From the NCBI RefSeq assembly GCF_011386835.1, contig NC_088800.1, positions 53,287,439 through 53,351,438 of the forward strand: a DNA stretch of 64,000 nucleotides, read 5' to 3'. Both the position numbers and the translations under genes were made by a program. The notes below the pieces were generated by a model, which saw only the letters and a program-made list of their open reading frames with translations, did not search any database and was not told the DNA's origin. The stretch is from Chrysemys picta bellii. Taxonomy: Eukaryota > Chordata > Testudines > Emydidae. Below, piece after piece: positions 1 through 11,198 of the stretch. The stretch's first letter is position 1, and each line of letters starts with the position of its first letter.

Positions 1-337
1 GGGGTTGAATGGGGGCAGGGATTCTAGGGGCGGTCAGGGAGAAGGGATGGTTGGATGGGGCAGGGGTTGGGGGGGGGTCAGTCAGGAAGGAGAGGGGGGG
101 TTGGATGGGGTGGGGGGGGGTCAGGGGAGAGACAGCAGGGGATTCGATGGGGCAGGGGTCCCAGAGGGGGTGGATGAGGCAGGGGGCGAGAAACGGGGGG
201 GGGGGGGGGTGTTGGATAGAGGGCAGGGGCCGGGCCATGCCTGGCTGTTTTGGGAGGCACAGCTCTCCCCCAACCAGCCCTCCATACAATTTCTGAAACC
301 TGATGCAGCCCTCAGGCCAAAAAGTTTGCCCGTGTCT
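1..337 (-). repeat. Truncated GC-rich hAT-like element with G-rich minisatellite interior
   Basis: The first 230 bases are a G-rich imperfect tandem array, followed by a conserved tail ending near 337. Read on the - strand, the tail (about 245-337) closely resembles the left end of the element at 25887-26556, including the shared core GGGCAAACTTTTTGG. This copy therefore lies in opposite orientation and runs off the window start. Non-autonomous hAT-like is an inference from the end structure of the other copy. Confidence 0.6.
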
Positions 338-614
338 GCTCTATACAATCACAGTTCACGTTACTAACGTCACAGTGGGCACTCAGCATTTCTGTGTTTC
401 AGACCTAGAGCATCTTAAACTGGGCCAAAAATTGGGAGAAAACTGAAGAAAAACTAGAGCTTAAGTTTTTATTCTCTTTCACGCTGACTTCAGAGGGGGT
501 TAAGGATATTCAGTTTAGAACCAGGGCACAGGTAGTTTAGAGAGAAAGTGTTTCCTTGCCTCTCCCTCCACACCACAAATAAATGACTCTCTATCCTCTC
601 CCTTCCTGCCCTGT
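338..614. other. No recognisable feature
   Basis: AT-moderate intergenic sequence without a supportable ORF or repeat, ending at the target duplication of the MITE that follows. Confidence 0.5.
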
Positions 615-857
615 CAGAGCCGGTTCCAGCTTTTTTGCCGCCCCAAGCGGTGAAGAAAAAAGAAAGAAAAACCCGATTGAGCTGCTGTCGAAGTGCCACC
701 AAAGAGGAAGACAGAGTGAAGGACCCACCGCCGAAGACTGAAGCGGACCGATTGAGCTGCAGCCGACGTGCCGCCCCAACAACGGACGGAGTGCTGCCCC
801 TTTCTATTGGCTGCCCCAGGCACCTGCTTCCTTCACTGGTGCCTGGAGCCAGCCCTG
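615..857. mobile_element. hAT-like MITE with perfect 8-bp target duplication
   Basis: The ends form a terminal inverted repeat: CAGAGCCGGTTCCAG on the left and CTGGAGCCAGCCCTG on the right. The element is flanked on both sides by the same octamer TGCCCTGT (607-614 and 858-865). An 8-bp duplication with ends starting CA and finishing TG fits the hAT superfamily. A second, better matched copy is at 14227-14455 and a decayed one near 11016. The element has no coding capacity. Confidence 0.85.
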
Positions 858-865
858 TGCCCTGT

Positions 866-2443
866 CATGCGATGACTGAGATAGATTTGGAAATTTACTT
901 GCTTGGGATGTTTTCTCATCCCAAGTAATTTCTCTTGCTTGTTCACTCAGTGATCAAACATCAACTGATGATATATTGATCATTCAGCTTGATACATGGT
1001 CTGGTTGTTATCCTGGCTATCATACTCTCCTCTCAAAACTTTTTCTAATGCCTGTACAGTAACTGTGAGTGAGCTGCTGTGCATGTAATCGCTCGAGCCA
1101 GGTAATTCATGGACCTATTTCCCTCAATGAGTATAAAGAGCCAAGACTTTTATAGGTTTCTAAACATAAGCAGTACTTTTGGATTCAGTAAATGATCCAC
1201 AGCAGTTATTTATCATCTTGTTGACTGAGCTCACCCAGCATGCGTATTTGCATTTAGAAGCTGCAATTATTTTCCCACTTGCAGCTTTAAATTTAGGGTG
1301 ACTTTTTTAAACTGCAACAAGGTTGCAAGGAGGCTGGAATGAGAAGGGTGGCTCTGGAGGTTCTGTTTAGTTCTAACACCAAGCCATTCAAGATGGCCCA
1401 TACTGAGACAGACCATCAGCTGCAAATAGGAATTTCTGATCATGTGAATCAGGGCAGTGACCTTGACAACTCAGAAGAGGCTTTATGCAGAAATGAACTT
1501 TTCCTGGTGTTTAGTTGGAGAGGTCTGATTCGGACGTGGAACTAACCCAGAGGCTATTACTTGCAAAATAAGTGTGATCATTGGGCCCAATTCAGAGGGA
1601 ATGTGAATTGCACATTAGAAAGTAGGTGTAAAGGATTCTAAGATGCTGTAATTTACACACTGAACCACCAAAAGAATGTGTCATTTATACCTCCTACATC
1701 CAACTGCTTTTCTGGATACACTTCTTTCTTCTGGCACCTGGGCGGGTGAATTACTCCAGTGTAGACTCTCCCAGACTCACCTCTGAGTTAAGCCAGTCTG
1801 CCCCCTGCTAAACTTATTTGGGGGAAGTCTGGAAAAAGACAGGGTTACTTTTCATTTATATTTTGACAAGCTTTGAGAGGACCAACTCTTCTTCAGCCAT
1901 GGCTGGCTTTTTACTCAGGGGATCTGAAAGGTGACTTGAAAAGAAAAAATGGTGGGTTTGAACTCACTTTTGCTTTTCTCATGGTGCATAAAAAGACCAC
2001 CTGAAACTTTTGCCTGCCCCTTCCTTCACAAGAGGAAGGTAGCACTACATCTCTTTATTTTCTTTTACCCTAGGAATGTCAGGAATGCCTTATCTATTCT
2101 TAACTGTTTTGCTGGAGAACGTCCCAGATGCCTCAGAGAACTTTCTCAGCCCTGAATTGAAATGGTGGGGTAGATCTTGAATCTTCAACAAAGAGACTGT
2201 CTCTGCACATTGCTTGAGTTAAATAGAGTAGGGAAAAAATATTTTTTTCCATGATCAGAATCAAAATAACTTCCTTTCGCAATTAATCAGATTTCACTGG
2301 CCCACCAGTTCTCCAATCCTTTATAAGATCAAGGCCTGAATATGTAATTTAAGAGAAAATTTATTTACCTACTTATTTTTTACAACGAAGAGATAAAACA
2401 AATGCAATAACACTGTTAGACCCTCACTTATTATTTTATTAAG
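866..2443. other. Intergenic sequence without recognised features
   Basis: Ordinary AT-rich vertebrate sequence. Short ORFs here have no recognisable domain, no splice context and no composition unlike their surroundings. Confidence 0.5.
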
Positions 2444-2590
2444 TAATAATATGCATTGTGATAGTGCCTCGGAGCCCCAGTCATGCACCAGGTCCCCCTT
2501 TGGCCAGGTGCTGCACAAACAGGAAAAAAAAAAAAAAAGCTCCTGCCCTAGAGCACTTACAAACTAAATAAAAGATGAGAGACAAAGGTG
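2444..2590 (+). repeat. MIR/CORE-type SINE tail fragment
   Basis: The segment contains the phrases GTGCCTCGGAGCCCCAGTCA and GCTGCACAAACA, an A-rich run, and GAGCACTTACAAACTAAATA. I recognise this order as the 3' part of an old amniote SINE/LINE-tail family. It is divergent and bounded only approximately. Confidence 0.5.
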
Positions 2591-3920
2591 GAACCACACC
2601 AACAGATTGTTTGCTTGTGCTCCTCAATGAGACAATATGGAATCCCCATAAAAAGCAGAAAAGGCATAAGCTAATTAAGGTTTTTCCTTTGCTAGTCTCC
2701 TTTAAGGATACCAGCCAGGAAATGCTCCTAGCCAGACACTACTACAGGCTTAACTACCCATAGACCTCCCCATCTGCTGGCCAGACTTGCTCTCTGCAAG
2801 TGGGCATTGCATTCATTACTTCAGCCAGAGCCCTTGTGGTCCTTAGACAGCAGCCTGCCAGGAGCCATGCTTAGTCTGTCTCAGCTGGAGGATGCTCTTT
2901 GCAGGTCTTACAGAAATGCTGGTCTCAGAAGAGTCGTGCAAATGTAATTTTGAATGAAACCATTGGGGGTGATTATCTGTGTAGCTGAGAGTCAGTGGAG
3001 CTGAGCCGACTTTCATCAGCACGGATCTGGTCCATGGACTTACCTTAAACCTTCAAGTAAATCTTTATTCACATGGAGGGGATTGTGCATTCTGGGATGT
3101 CCTTAGATAATACTGCACTTCTAAGGGGCAAAACCAAATGTGGTGGTTTATTTGTTTGTCTTAACACGGAGCAACCACAGGATTGAATGCTTGAAGGAGC
3201 CACAATCTGTTACGTAGCAATAACAGTGTGCAGAACCACTGCTTTACGTATAATAGCGGAGGCAGAGTATCTGATATGTTTTCTATCATGTGTGATAGGT
3301 GCAGTCCTTGGTAGCACTTCTGTTAGCAAACAATTTTCTTGGCCTTGCTTTGACTCACTTCTGTTCGCTGGACCACGTTTGTTGCCTCAGCTGCAGCTTC
3401 ACGTTCTTTCATCAAGCTCCCACTCACACAAAGCTTACGTGGGCACGGAGCATAGTTTTATTCTGGGTTTTCAGGGATCAAAATATCAATTTGAATTATC
3501 TCATGGGGGCAGCACAGCTGTGGCTTTGGCCCATGTGTGGTTGCTGGAAAAGGGATCCTATAAGCTAGAGCAAGCCAACTCCTCTGTTTCATGCCATAAC
3601 TAGAGCTCTTTCCTCCAAAGGTACTTGCCAGCCCATGTGTGCATCAAGAGTTGTCCTCCTGAGTAGCTTGGTGGTGGAATGGGAGCATAACCCTGGTGCA
3701 GCTGGAGGCTAAGAGAATCACAAAGCAAAAGGGATTTTGCCTGCCAGAAGAAACCATGAGGCCGCAATTTTCAATAAAACATTTTTATTCAGAATAGGAA
3801 GAACATCTCCCAAACAGGGAACTTGCAGGAGACCGAGGTTATGGTTAAAATATGTCACACCAGCTTTAACATTAAAAAAAAAAAAAACCTAGAGAACCAC
3901 AACTGGATGTGTTTGGAAAA
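2591..3920. other. Intergenic sequence without recognised features
   Basis: No supportable gene. A 138-codon open frame at 3187-3603 shows no recognised motif, and it overlaps an equally long frame that is clearly chance. Confidence 0.45.
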
Positions 3921-3924
3921 ACTG

Positions 3925-4375
3925 GGCCCCTCACCCCTAGAAAGGTATTGGAAAGAGTTCAGAGAAAAGATCAGAAAACTGGAGGGACTGAGTTAGGAGG
4001 AAAGATTTAAAAGCTAATTATTTATAGGTTGGAAAAGTGACAGCTAAGAGGAAAAAAAACATCTGCAAGTGTGTAAACACCAATGATGGGGAGCAGCTGT
4101 TCGGGGTGAAACCAGCAGTAATGAGATGAAATGAAGAAATGTAGGCTGAATGTCAGGAAAAACTGAGATGAGCTCAATTAGACTGTGTTGGGTGTATAAG
4201 GTGTTTGGCTACCATAGTGATGAAAGAGGTATAAATGTACAGACAAACTTGTGGAAAAATTTCTCCAGCCTCATCAGTTCAGATATTTAAAAGTGTACTG
4301 TACTGGGCAGAGCACTAGGGAGTATATGGTAGGGAACCATCCTGACATGGTGATCTAACAGGAATGTTTTCTTTA
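3925..4375 (+). repeat. Old CR1-like LINE 3' fragment
   Basis: Despite heavy decay, the order of phrases matches the last part of a CR1 LINE. AATGTAGGCTGAATGTCAGG corresponds to the segment at about 52647-52683 in the younger copy, followed by a segment like ATATTTAAAAGTGTACTG and then GGTAGGGAACCATCCTG. Frame is lost in many places. Assignment to CR1 rather than L3 is uncertain. Confidence 0.45.
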
Positions 4376-4461
4376 ATTTCTATTAATTCTCAGAAAATAC
4401 CCAAAGGAGGAAATGTACACAGTTTTGTTGTAGCCATATCAGTCCCAGGATATTAGACACA

Positions 4462-5320
4462 TGTCATAAATATAAAGGGAAGGGTAACAACCTTTATGTA
4501 TGCAGTAACATCAAATCCCTCCTGGCCAGAGGTACAGAATCACTTACCTATAAGGGGTTAATCGGTTCTATTCATCTAATTGGCACCTGACTAGAAGGAT
4601 CAATGGGGAAAGAAGATACTTTCAAATCTGGAGGGTGGGTGGGGGAAAGGTTTTGTTTGTGCTCTCTGTGTGTTCCCTCTTGAGACAAAGAGAGAGACCA
4701 AGGAGGTAATCCAGCTCCTACTGAAATGATACATCTAATATTATAGAAATTGTAAGTAATAGCAAGGAAATGTGTTAGATTATCTTTTTTGTTTTAGCTT
4801 GTGAATTTTCCCTATGCTAAGGGGAGGTTTATTCCTATTTTGTAACTTTAAAGTTAAGCCTAAAGGGGAATCTTCTGTGTTTTAAGTCTTTTTATTACCC
4901 TGTAAAATTACCTTCCATCCTGATTTTACAGAGGTGCTTTATTCATTTATTTATTTATTTTATAGTAAAGTTATTCTTTTAAGAACCTGATTGGTTTTTA
5001 GTGTCCTAAAAATCCAAGGGTCTGGTCTCTGCTCACCTTGTTAACCTATTTGGTTGGTATATTATTCTCAAGCCTCCCCAGGAAAGGGGGTGAAGAGGCT
5101 TGGGGGGGATATTTGGGGGGATAGGGCTCCAAGTGGCCCCTCCCTGAATGTTTGTTTAAATCACTTGGTGGTGGCAGCAATACCGTCCAAGGACAAGGAA
5201 AGGAGTTTGTGCCTTGGGAAAGTTTTTAACCTAAGCTGGTGGAATATAAGCTTAGGGGGTCTTTCATGTGGGTCCCCACATCTGTACCCCAGAGTTCAGA
5301 GTGGGGAGGGAACCCTGACA
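4462..5320 (+). mobile_element. Solo LTR of an endogenous retrovirus-like element, 859 bp
   Basis: The segment starts TGTCATAAAT and ends AACCCTGACA, the TG...CA ends expected of an LTR. It is flanked by a 5-bp duplication ACACA (4457-4461 and 5321-5325). A related LTR lies in opposite orientation at about 58377-59256, sharing the 3' half (for example GTGGGTCCCCACATCTGTAC and GGAAAGGGGGTGAAGAGGC). No internal coding region is attached, so this is a solo LTR left by recombination. It interrupts the left end of a Penelope-type tail fragment. Confidence 0.85.
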
Positions 5321-5325
5321 ACACA

Positions 5326-5430
5326 TAAGGTGGGTGAGGTAATATCTTTTAGTGGACCAACTTCTGTTGGTGAGAGAGACAAGCTTTTGAGCTTACACAG
5401 AGCTCTTCTGGTCTGGGAAATCAAGTGAGG
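5326..5430 (-). repeat. Penelope-type tail fragment (family with GGACCAACTTCTGTTGG)
   Basis: The core is AGGTGGGTGAGGTAATATC, then GGACCAACTTCTGTTGGTGA, then GACAAGCTTTTGAGC. Related copies are at 23060-23146 (opposite strand) and 60229-60321. The intact relatives carry, on the strand opposite this core, a CTGAAGA box followed by a hairpin and GAAA, as in Penelope pLTR hammerhead motifs. Here the GAAA has become AAAA and the CTGAAGA box is damaged. The solo LTR inserted just at its left edge. Confidence 0.55.
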
Positions 5431-6099
5431 AAATGGCAGATCAAGAATGATCAGAGGAGAAATGCAGATTAGAGCCAAGTCTTGGCATTCACACAAGGAT
5501 ACTCCTTATTCTCTACCTGTGGTAAACAGAAGAGTTATGTTTCCTCAGGGGCTCTCTGTGTTCCTGAATCTCTCACCTCAGCCTAGCTGATGATGTTTTG
5601 TGATGCTCTCTGGCATAGAATGTACTGGGGCATGTCTACACTTTCAACATGTTGCAGGTTCATGTGTCCACTCGTGTGTTCCCCAAGTGTGGTGCAAGTT
5701 GTATGCATATGTTCTGCAATCGAGAGTCTGTTGCCTTGTATCTTTGCACTTACACAGCACAACATTCTTTGGGAATAAGTGCTCAGCACTTTGGTCAGAC
5801 ATCCCCATGGTTCATTGTTCCATGCTATGCTGTATGCTTTCTGGGATTTCTTGCACTTCACATTCTGGGATTTTGACCAGAAGGTAATGGAATTCTATGG
5901 TTTGGGGTCAAGCAGAATAATTCCCAAAATGTCTCTTGTTTCATCCGATCCTCTTCCTTGTTTGTGAGATCTAGAGCTACGTTCAAAGCTCTGTCAGGCA
6001 GCGTAGAGGAAGCGCCAATGAGCACTGCAAACCTCATGCTGGTGAATATAAACAGACTGCTAATATCTAAAGCCAAGCCATGACTTAGAACCAGGGTGA
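5431..6099 (+). repeat. Probable 5' part of a PIF-Harbinger element
   Basis: Non-coding sequence leading into the Harbinger transposase remnant. The phrase GGGGCATGTCTACACTTTC near 5629 resembles the terminal repeats of turtle Harbinger elements (compare GGTCTACACT at 55794). I could not fix the outer boundary or a TSD. Confidence 0.35.
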
Positions 6100-7192
6100 C
6101 AGGGCACCTGAAGAGGATGAGGAGGCTGAAAACAATCAGTCACTTCTACATCATTTCCTGGAGCAGCATCACTTGGTGGAGTACCACTTTTGGGTTCAGC
6201 AAACTAGCACCGACTGGTGCTGCAGACCTGGGCTGACCAGCCGTGCCTGCAGACCTTCAGGATGTCAAAAGCAACTTTCTTAGAACTCTGTGCAGAGCGG
6301 AGCCTGGAGCTGCACTGGTGGAGCACCTATATGAGAACTCCCCTCTGAGATGGCCACACGCTTCTCCACGCTATTTGGAAGCTTGCTACCCTGATTGCTA
6401 ACAGTCAGCTGCTAATATTGATATTGGTAGATCAGCTGTGAGGGCTGTTGTAATAGAGGTATATGCTGCTATCAAGGTGTTGTCCCCCTAGGTCATAAGA
6501 CCAGACATCATGCAAGTAGTTATAAATGGCTTTGAACAGTTAGGGTTCCCTAACTGTGCAAAGCCATTGATTGGACTCATGTGCCTATTCTTTTGCCCCC
6601 ACATTGGGCTTCAGAGTTCATCAGAGAAAGGGGTATTTCTCCCTGGTGCTGTAAGGCCCGGCTGATAATCATGGATTGTACACCAATATTTACGTGGGAA
6701 GGTCTGGAAAGGTCCGTGACACCAGGATCTTTAGAAGGTCTGCACTTGTACATGCAATGACAAATGGAACTTGTGGATCCAGGGTCAAGCTGGACATGAA
6801 TGCCATTGCCATTCCTCCAGTCATTCTGGAAGATCCAGTGTCCTTTCTCCTTCCCTTGCTTAGGAAGCCTTTCACTGGAAAATTAGATAGGGGAAGGGAA
6901 CTGTTCAGTTACATCCCGAGTCAGTGCAGACAGACCATGCAATGTGCATTTGGAAGATTGAAAGATAGATGGAGGATCCTGATGTTGAGGCTGGAACATA
7001 TTCTGATTCTGCTCACTGTGTTTTGCACAGCCATTGTGAGAGCAAGGGGGAGAACCTTGCACATGGATGGAAACAGGAGGTGGGCACACTTGGTGAACGT
7101 TTTGAACTGCCAGAGAGGAGGCCACTAGAGACTGATGCAGCTGCTTGGGACACCTATCAAGGGAAGTATTATGATCCTAGGGACCACTTATG
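6100..7192 (+). pseudogene. Broken PIF-Harbinger transposase (HARBI1-like nuclease)
   Basis: The remnant encodes the C-terminal half of a Harbinger DDE transposase. The frame opened at 6676 gives IYVGRSGKVRDTRIFR, then a segment ending DPVSFLLPLLRKPFTG, then CAFGRLKDRWRIL. These correspond to the family's DDE-region and C-terminal blocks, including the E/CAFGRLKxRWR signature. The product continues in another frame from about 7030 with CESKGENLAHGW and ends at 7192, so there is at least one frameshift. Upstream (6100-6675) recognisable pieces such as a VEVYAAIKVVL-like stretch appear between stops. The intact protein would be a DNA transposase of about 350 residues acting in the nucleus with a Myb-like partner. 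This copy cannot make it. Family assignment is confident and the 5' limit is approximate. Confidence 0.75.
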
Positions 7193-7199
7193 AGAAATG

Positions 7200-7880
7200 T
7201 ATGTTTTTGATATGGCATTTATTAACATTCCTACACATTTTATATCTTTGTTCTTAATGTTCTATGTGTGTTTTTGTGTAATCAGCTGGCCTTCTCCTCA
7301 GCTCACAAAGGACCCATTGCCACACACCAGTCTCTCTTTCCAGGCAGTTTAATTTTCCCAATATAGACAAAATTAAGAACCCCAGTTCCTCAGCTCACCC
7401 TGGACTACAGCTCCCAGGAGATTTCCCCTCTCAGTCCTTCCTGCTTCAGAGTTTCCTGCGGGACTTTTCTGTGCTCTGTTCACTGAGCACCATCACACAG
7501 GGCTTTCTTCTGGAGGCCCCTTTTTCCCCCAGCAGGTTCCTAACCGCCTTCCTTCCCAGAGGCAGCCTCTCCCAGGGAACTTTCTGCTGCTCTCTGGTTC
7601 TGAGTCACCTGATCTCACTGGCTCTTGCACCCTTCTAAACCCTGGTGCTCTCTTTTAAACTTAACTGGTGGCAGCTGACTGGTCCCAGGTGCACCGGCCC
7701 TGCTCCCTGTTGAAGGGGGCAGTCACCCGGTGACACAGTGCTTTTGATGTAGTCCTTGTGGGGGGTAAGTTGTTAAAAACCCGGGAGATGGAGAAAAGTT
7801 AGACCAACCTAGTGGCGTCCTTAAGGCTCTTGGTCAGGTTTAAGCCCGCTCCAACCCTCACCTCCATTAATGCATTTTGA
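7200..7880. other. Unresolved repeat-like sequence
   Basis: Pyrimidine-rich sequence (CTCCCAGGAGATTTCCCCTC, CCTTCCTTCCCAGAGGCAGC) that looks repeat-derived, possibly an LTR. I see no convincing ends, TSD or coding content. Confidence 0.3.
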
Positions 7881-7946
7881 TATATCATTTAATACTTAGT
7901 GGGGATGGCACCAATTCTTGTTTGGGTGTCTGCCTGTGATTCAGGT

Positions 7947-8207
7947 TCATTCTCCAGCTTTGAATGGAGGTGGTACAGGACCTCTGCAACTGTCTGGCTC
8001 AGGGCTCACTGGGTTGCCCACATCCAGGGTTTGCGGATCAGTCAGGGTGTGCCCAATAGGCTTTGGTACACTGGTGGCACATCTAGTAAAGCTATGGTCT
8101 AACTTCTCATAGTAAGAGCAGACTGTGGTACCTCTTTGTACAGTCAAATTGTGTTTCGAGGGGCTATAGTCTAGACGGATCTTCTTTGCCTTACTGGAGG
8201 GTGTCAA
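7947..8207 (-). pseudogene. Possible retroelement gag relic with damaged zinc knuckle
   Basis: The - strand frame contains CSYYEKLDHSFTRC. This fits the spacing of a CX2CX4HX4C zinc knuckle with the second cysteine replaced by tyrosine. A basic, low-complexity N-terminal part (SSKAKKIRLDYSPSKHN) precedes it. That is typical of nucleocapsid regions of gypsy or retroviral gag, but the evidence is one degraded motif in an 86-codon frame. No protease or RT follows. Confidence 0.3.
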
Positions 8208-8209
8208 GG

Positions 8210-9037
8210 TTGTGCCTCTTACTGAGCATTTGCCATGATACTTGCTTGTATACCTCTGCTAAGTTATTGTCAGACACATGGGCACAATAAAGCTCCTCTC
8301 TCCAGAAGTCTATAAAGTCCAGAATCTCTGTACAGGACCCTTATGCATCAGCCAAGGCATGACTGGGGTAGTAATCAGGAGTATGACACTCAGGCATGTC
8401 AACTCCCATGAGCTGGAAGCACAAAAGACCAAACCTGGCTGCTCACAACTTTTTAAATGTTGAGGTGACATCCAATTAGGATGAGCTCGAATGGTAGAGG
8501 GCACACAGATACACAAAAAGGCAACCTCGATAGCTAGCAAAGCAGTGTGGGATATTGGCAGGAGCACTTGGCAGATGCTCTACACTTGCTATGGAATATG
8601 GATTCATCCACACCTACTTTGCTGTAGGTAAACTCACCCCCATCTAAGTAAACTTGCTTTCAAAGTGGGTTCAATAATATGCATTAGAAGGCAAGATAAT
8701 TCACAACAAAACTGTTTGTTTGTGGATGTCTGGTGTTTAGCATGAAACATCTCAAACTGACCTGGAATAAATCTGAAGTGTAGAGAAGCCATTAAATTCT
8801 CCTAATCCAAGGAGAGTTTGAGTTTTCCACCAATGCTCTGGATATACCAGGAGATGACAAAGAAAATCCCTTCATATCTTGTACTTTGTAATAGATTTTG
8901 CTTTTAAGTGTATATTTTTAATGCAATGCTTTCTAAATGTACAATGCACTAATTTCTCTAGGTACAACCAAAGGCAAGTTTTGGGCACACAGCAGGAGTG
9001 AATACTTTTGAGTCTGCCCAGTATAAAGATTTCTAAA
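8210..9037. other. Intergenic sequence without recognised features
   Basis: No supportable gene or repeat in this AT-rich stretch. Confidence 0.45.
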
Positions 9038-9046
9038 TGAGTTTGT

Positions 9047-9138
9047 AAAAGCAACAAAGAGTCCTGTGGCACCTTATCGACTAACAGACGTATTGGAGCA
9101 TGAGCTTTCGTGGGTGAATACCCACTTCGTCGGATGCA
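9047..9138 (-). mobile_element. 92-bp Penelope-type tail insertion with 9-bp target duplication
   Basis: A tiny insertion flanked by TGAGTTTGT on both sides (9038-9046 and 9139-9147). On the - strand it reads a CCGACGA box, a perfect stem GTGGGT/ACCCAC, GAAA, the mini-hairpin GCTCATGC and then TC, followed by the conserved GTGCCACAGGACTC tail. This is the layout of the hammerhead-type motif in Penelope-like element terminal repeats. It has no coding capacity. Confidence 0.75.
9096..9133 (-). ncRNA. Hammerhead-ribozyme-like core in the 92-bp insertion
   Basis: On the - strand: CCGACGA (consensus CUGANGA with C at position 4), a perfect stem II GTGGGT/ACCCAC, GAAA, stem III GC-TCAT-GC, then TC as the U-H cleavage context. 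All but one conserved core base is present. The C at position 4 may abolish activity. Confidence 0.55.
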
Positions 9139-9147
9139 TGAGTTTGT

Positions 9148-11015
9148 CATTTAATACATGCTAAGAAGTCAAACTAATGAGCCCCATTCTGTTGTATGTG
9201 TGTGGAGGCAGAGGAAAGGCTGCAGATGAACACTGATGTTCATTGGCAGAACTCTGGAGGCCCCCAGTGCTGGATCACTAGAGGGTGCAACAGATAGTTA
9301 AAGCATGTTGGCAGAGATATGTGGGGAATGTTTGCCCATCTAGCCAGCACTGTTTTAATATTTCACTTTTGTAAGCATGAAAACTAACACTATAATAGGA
9401 AAAGAAATACCTGAACAGGAAAACGTTTTGTTTATGAGATGCTAAAGTGATGGCTGTTTTTACTAATGAGCTGTTCTGTCCTGCCAAACCATGCACTCAG
9501 TGCTGTGATATTCACAGCAGGGGCTGCTAATTAATTAATTAGTGATTCCAGCTAAAATGAGGGGCTGCCACTACCTCCATGAGAAATCTCTCTCTTTGGA
9601 AAGGCTTTTCAAAATCCACCCTCTGCATCAGTTTTATTAAAACAACAACAAAAGAAGGGGAGCATCTTGGTAAATGAAGGCTCTCTGCAGCCTTCTGCAT
9701 CATTTATACGTTTGTTCATGCCTGTGAGTTTTTTCCACAACTATGAAGGCTAGAAACACTCATTTTCAATAAAAGATATTAATGAAGTTCTATTGACATC
9801 CTAGGCATCATTTACCAGCCACTGGTAAATTTTGCCTCCTTCTCTACCTTGCATAGTTTCTTCCTGGGGTCTCTATCCATAGCACTCTAAGAAGGATTGT
9901 TGCCCATCTCCATTAGCTGTCACTGTCATTAAATGTGCTGTTTAGAGCAGGACAAATCACTTAAGATGTGTAGAGAACATATTATGAGCCTCTGCTATAT
10001 TCAGGGACTTGGATATACCATGGCTGTGGAATTTGCTATACAATTTATCCCCTACCACAGAAATGTGCTTCAGAATCTGAGCTTTCATTCAGCATTTTTG
10101 CTGTGGAATTTGCCATTTTCTTCAGCCAAGTACCTGACATTTTGTTTTGTCTCCCTACCGGGACCTGCCTGCAGCTGCCTCTTGATTTCCAGCTTTTCCC
10201 AGCAGGGGGAGTTAATTAGATGCTCCTGGCTCTGTTCCAAGGAGGCAGGTCATAGGAATCTTCGTAGGGGAAGCTGGACTACAGCTTTCTGTCTGGGAGT
10301 GTGGGGAGCCAGAAGCATAGGTTGGTGAGTTGCTTGGAAAACAGTTAGCTGAGTCCTGGAGAGCCAGGGAGATGAACTACTCCAGCACCTACAAACTTCA
10401 TCCTTACCAGCCACACATGGGTGGAAGGATCTTCTGAGCTGGGATGTCCAGACAATATTCTGGGAGCTGAGGCACAGGGCACACAGGTAGGACAGCAGGA
10501 GAGCATCATGAGAAACCCAACCCCTAAAAAAATAATCAATATCAAAAATAACCATTGATCTATTTGTTGTGTGGCGGTAGAAAGGATGGGAATTAAGGGT
10601 ATCACAGAATTGTAGTATAAAGTAATTTTGCCACAGAATTTGCTGACATGGAACTTGGTCCCATTGTACCATGGGGTATATGGGGCCCTGCCTCTAATCA
10701 CAGGAAAACTATGATGTGACCCAGCTTGATGCCAACTGGCAGAGGACATAAGGGTTACAGGAATCTCCTGGGTCTAACGTTTACATTCTAGTTAACTGAA
10801 GAGGGCCATGTGAGGTCTCTAAGGAAAGCCTGCATCACACTGGTCATCATGATCATTGCCAGATTTATGTACAGACAATGTGACAAGTTATGTGTGTATA
10901 TATACTAAAAACTATGTTCTCTAGGTCTGTGAGTGAAGACAGGTCACCAAATGGTAATCTACATACTCCTGGCAGGCAGCAGGGAAGAGACGCTTATCTC
11001 ACTCTGACTGGTTAT
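9148..11015. other. Intergenic sequence without recognised features
   Basis: Two overlapping - strand frames near 10250-10750 are open for about 135 codons but show no domain. I treat them as chance. Nothing else is supportable. Confidence 0.45.
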
Positions 11016-11198
11016 CAGGAGCGCTGCCAGCTTTTCTGCCACCCTAGGCAGCGGAAGGTCCCGGCCCGAAATGCCACCCCCCACAGAGGCGGTGGAAGGT
11101 CCCGCCACCGAAATACTGCTGCAGCCGCCGCCGCCCCCCAAATTGTAGTGCCATAAGCGACCGCCTAGGTTGCCTAATGGGTTGTGCTGGTCCTCCTG
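11016..11198. repeat. Decayed hAT-like MITE related to 615-857 and 14227-14455
   Basis: Starts CAGGAGCGCTGCCAGCTTTT, followed by TGCCACCCTAGGCAGC (compare TTGCCGCCCCAAGCGG in the 615 copy). It ends near GCTGGTCCTCCTG. An imperfect duplication CTGGTTAT/CTGGTCAT may mark the site, but the right boundary is uncertain. Confidence 0.5.

Noticed and set aside
3187..3603. 138-codon + strand open frame
   Set aside because: No motif, no splice context, no start signal of note. An overlapping frame of similar quality suggests chance.
10250..10749. Two overlapping - strand open frames of about 135 codons
   Set aside because: Different frames of the same DNA with no domain features. Neither stands out.
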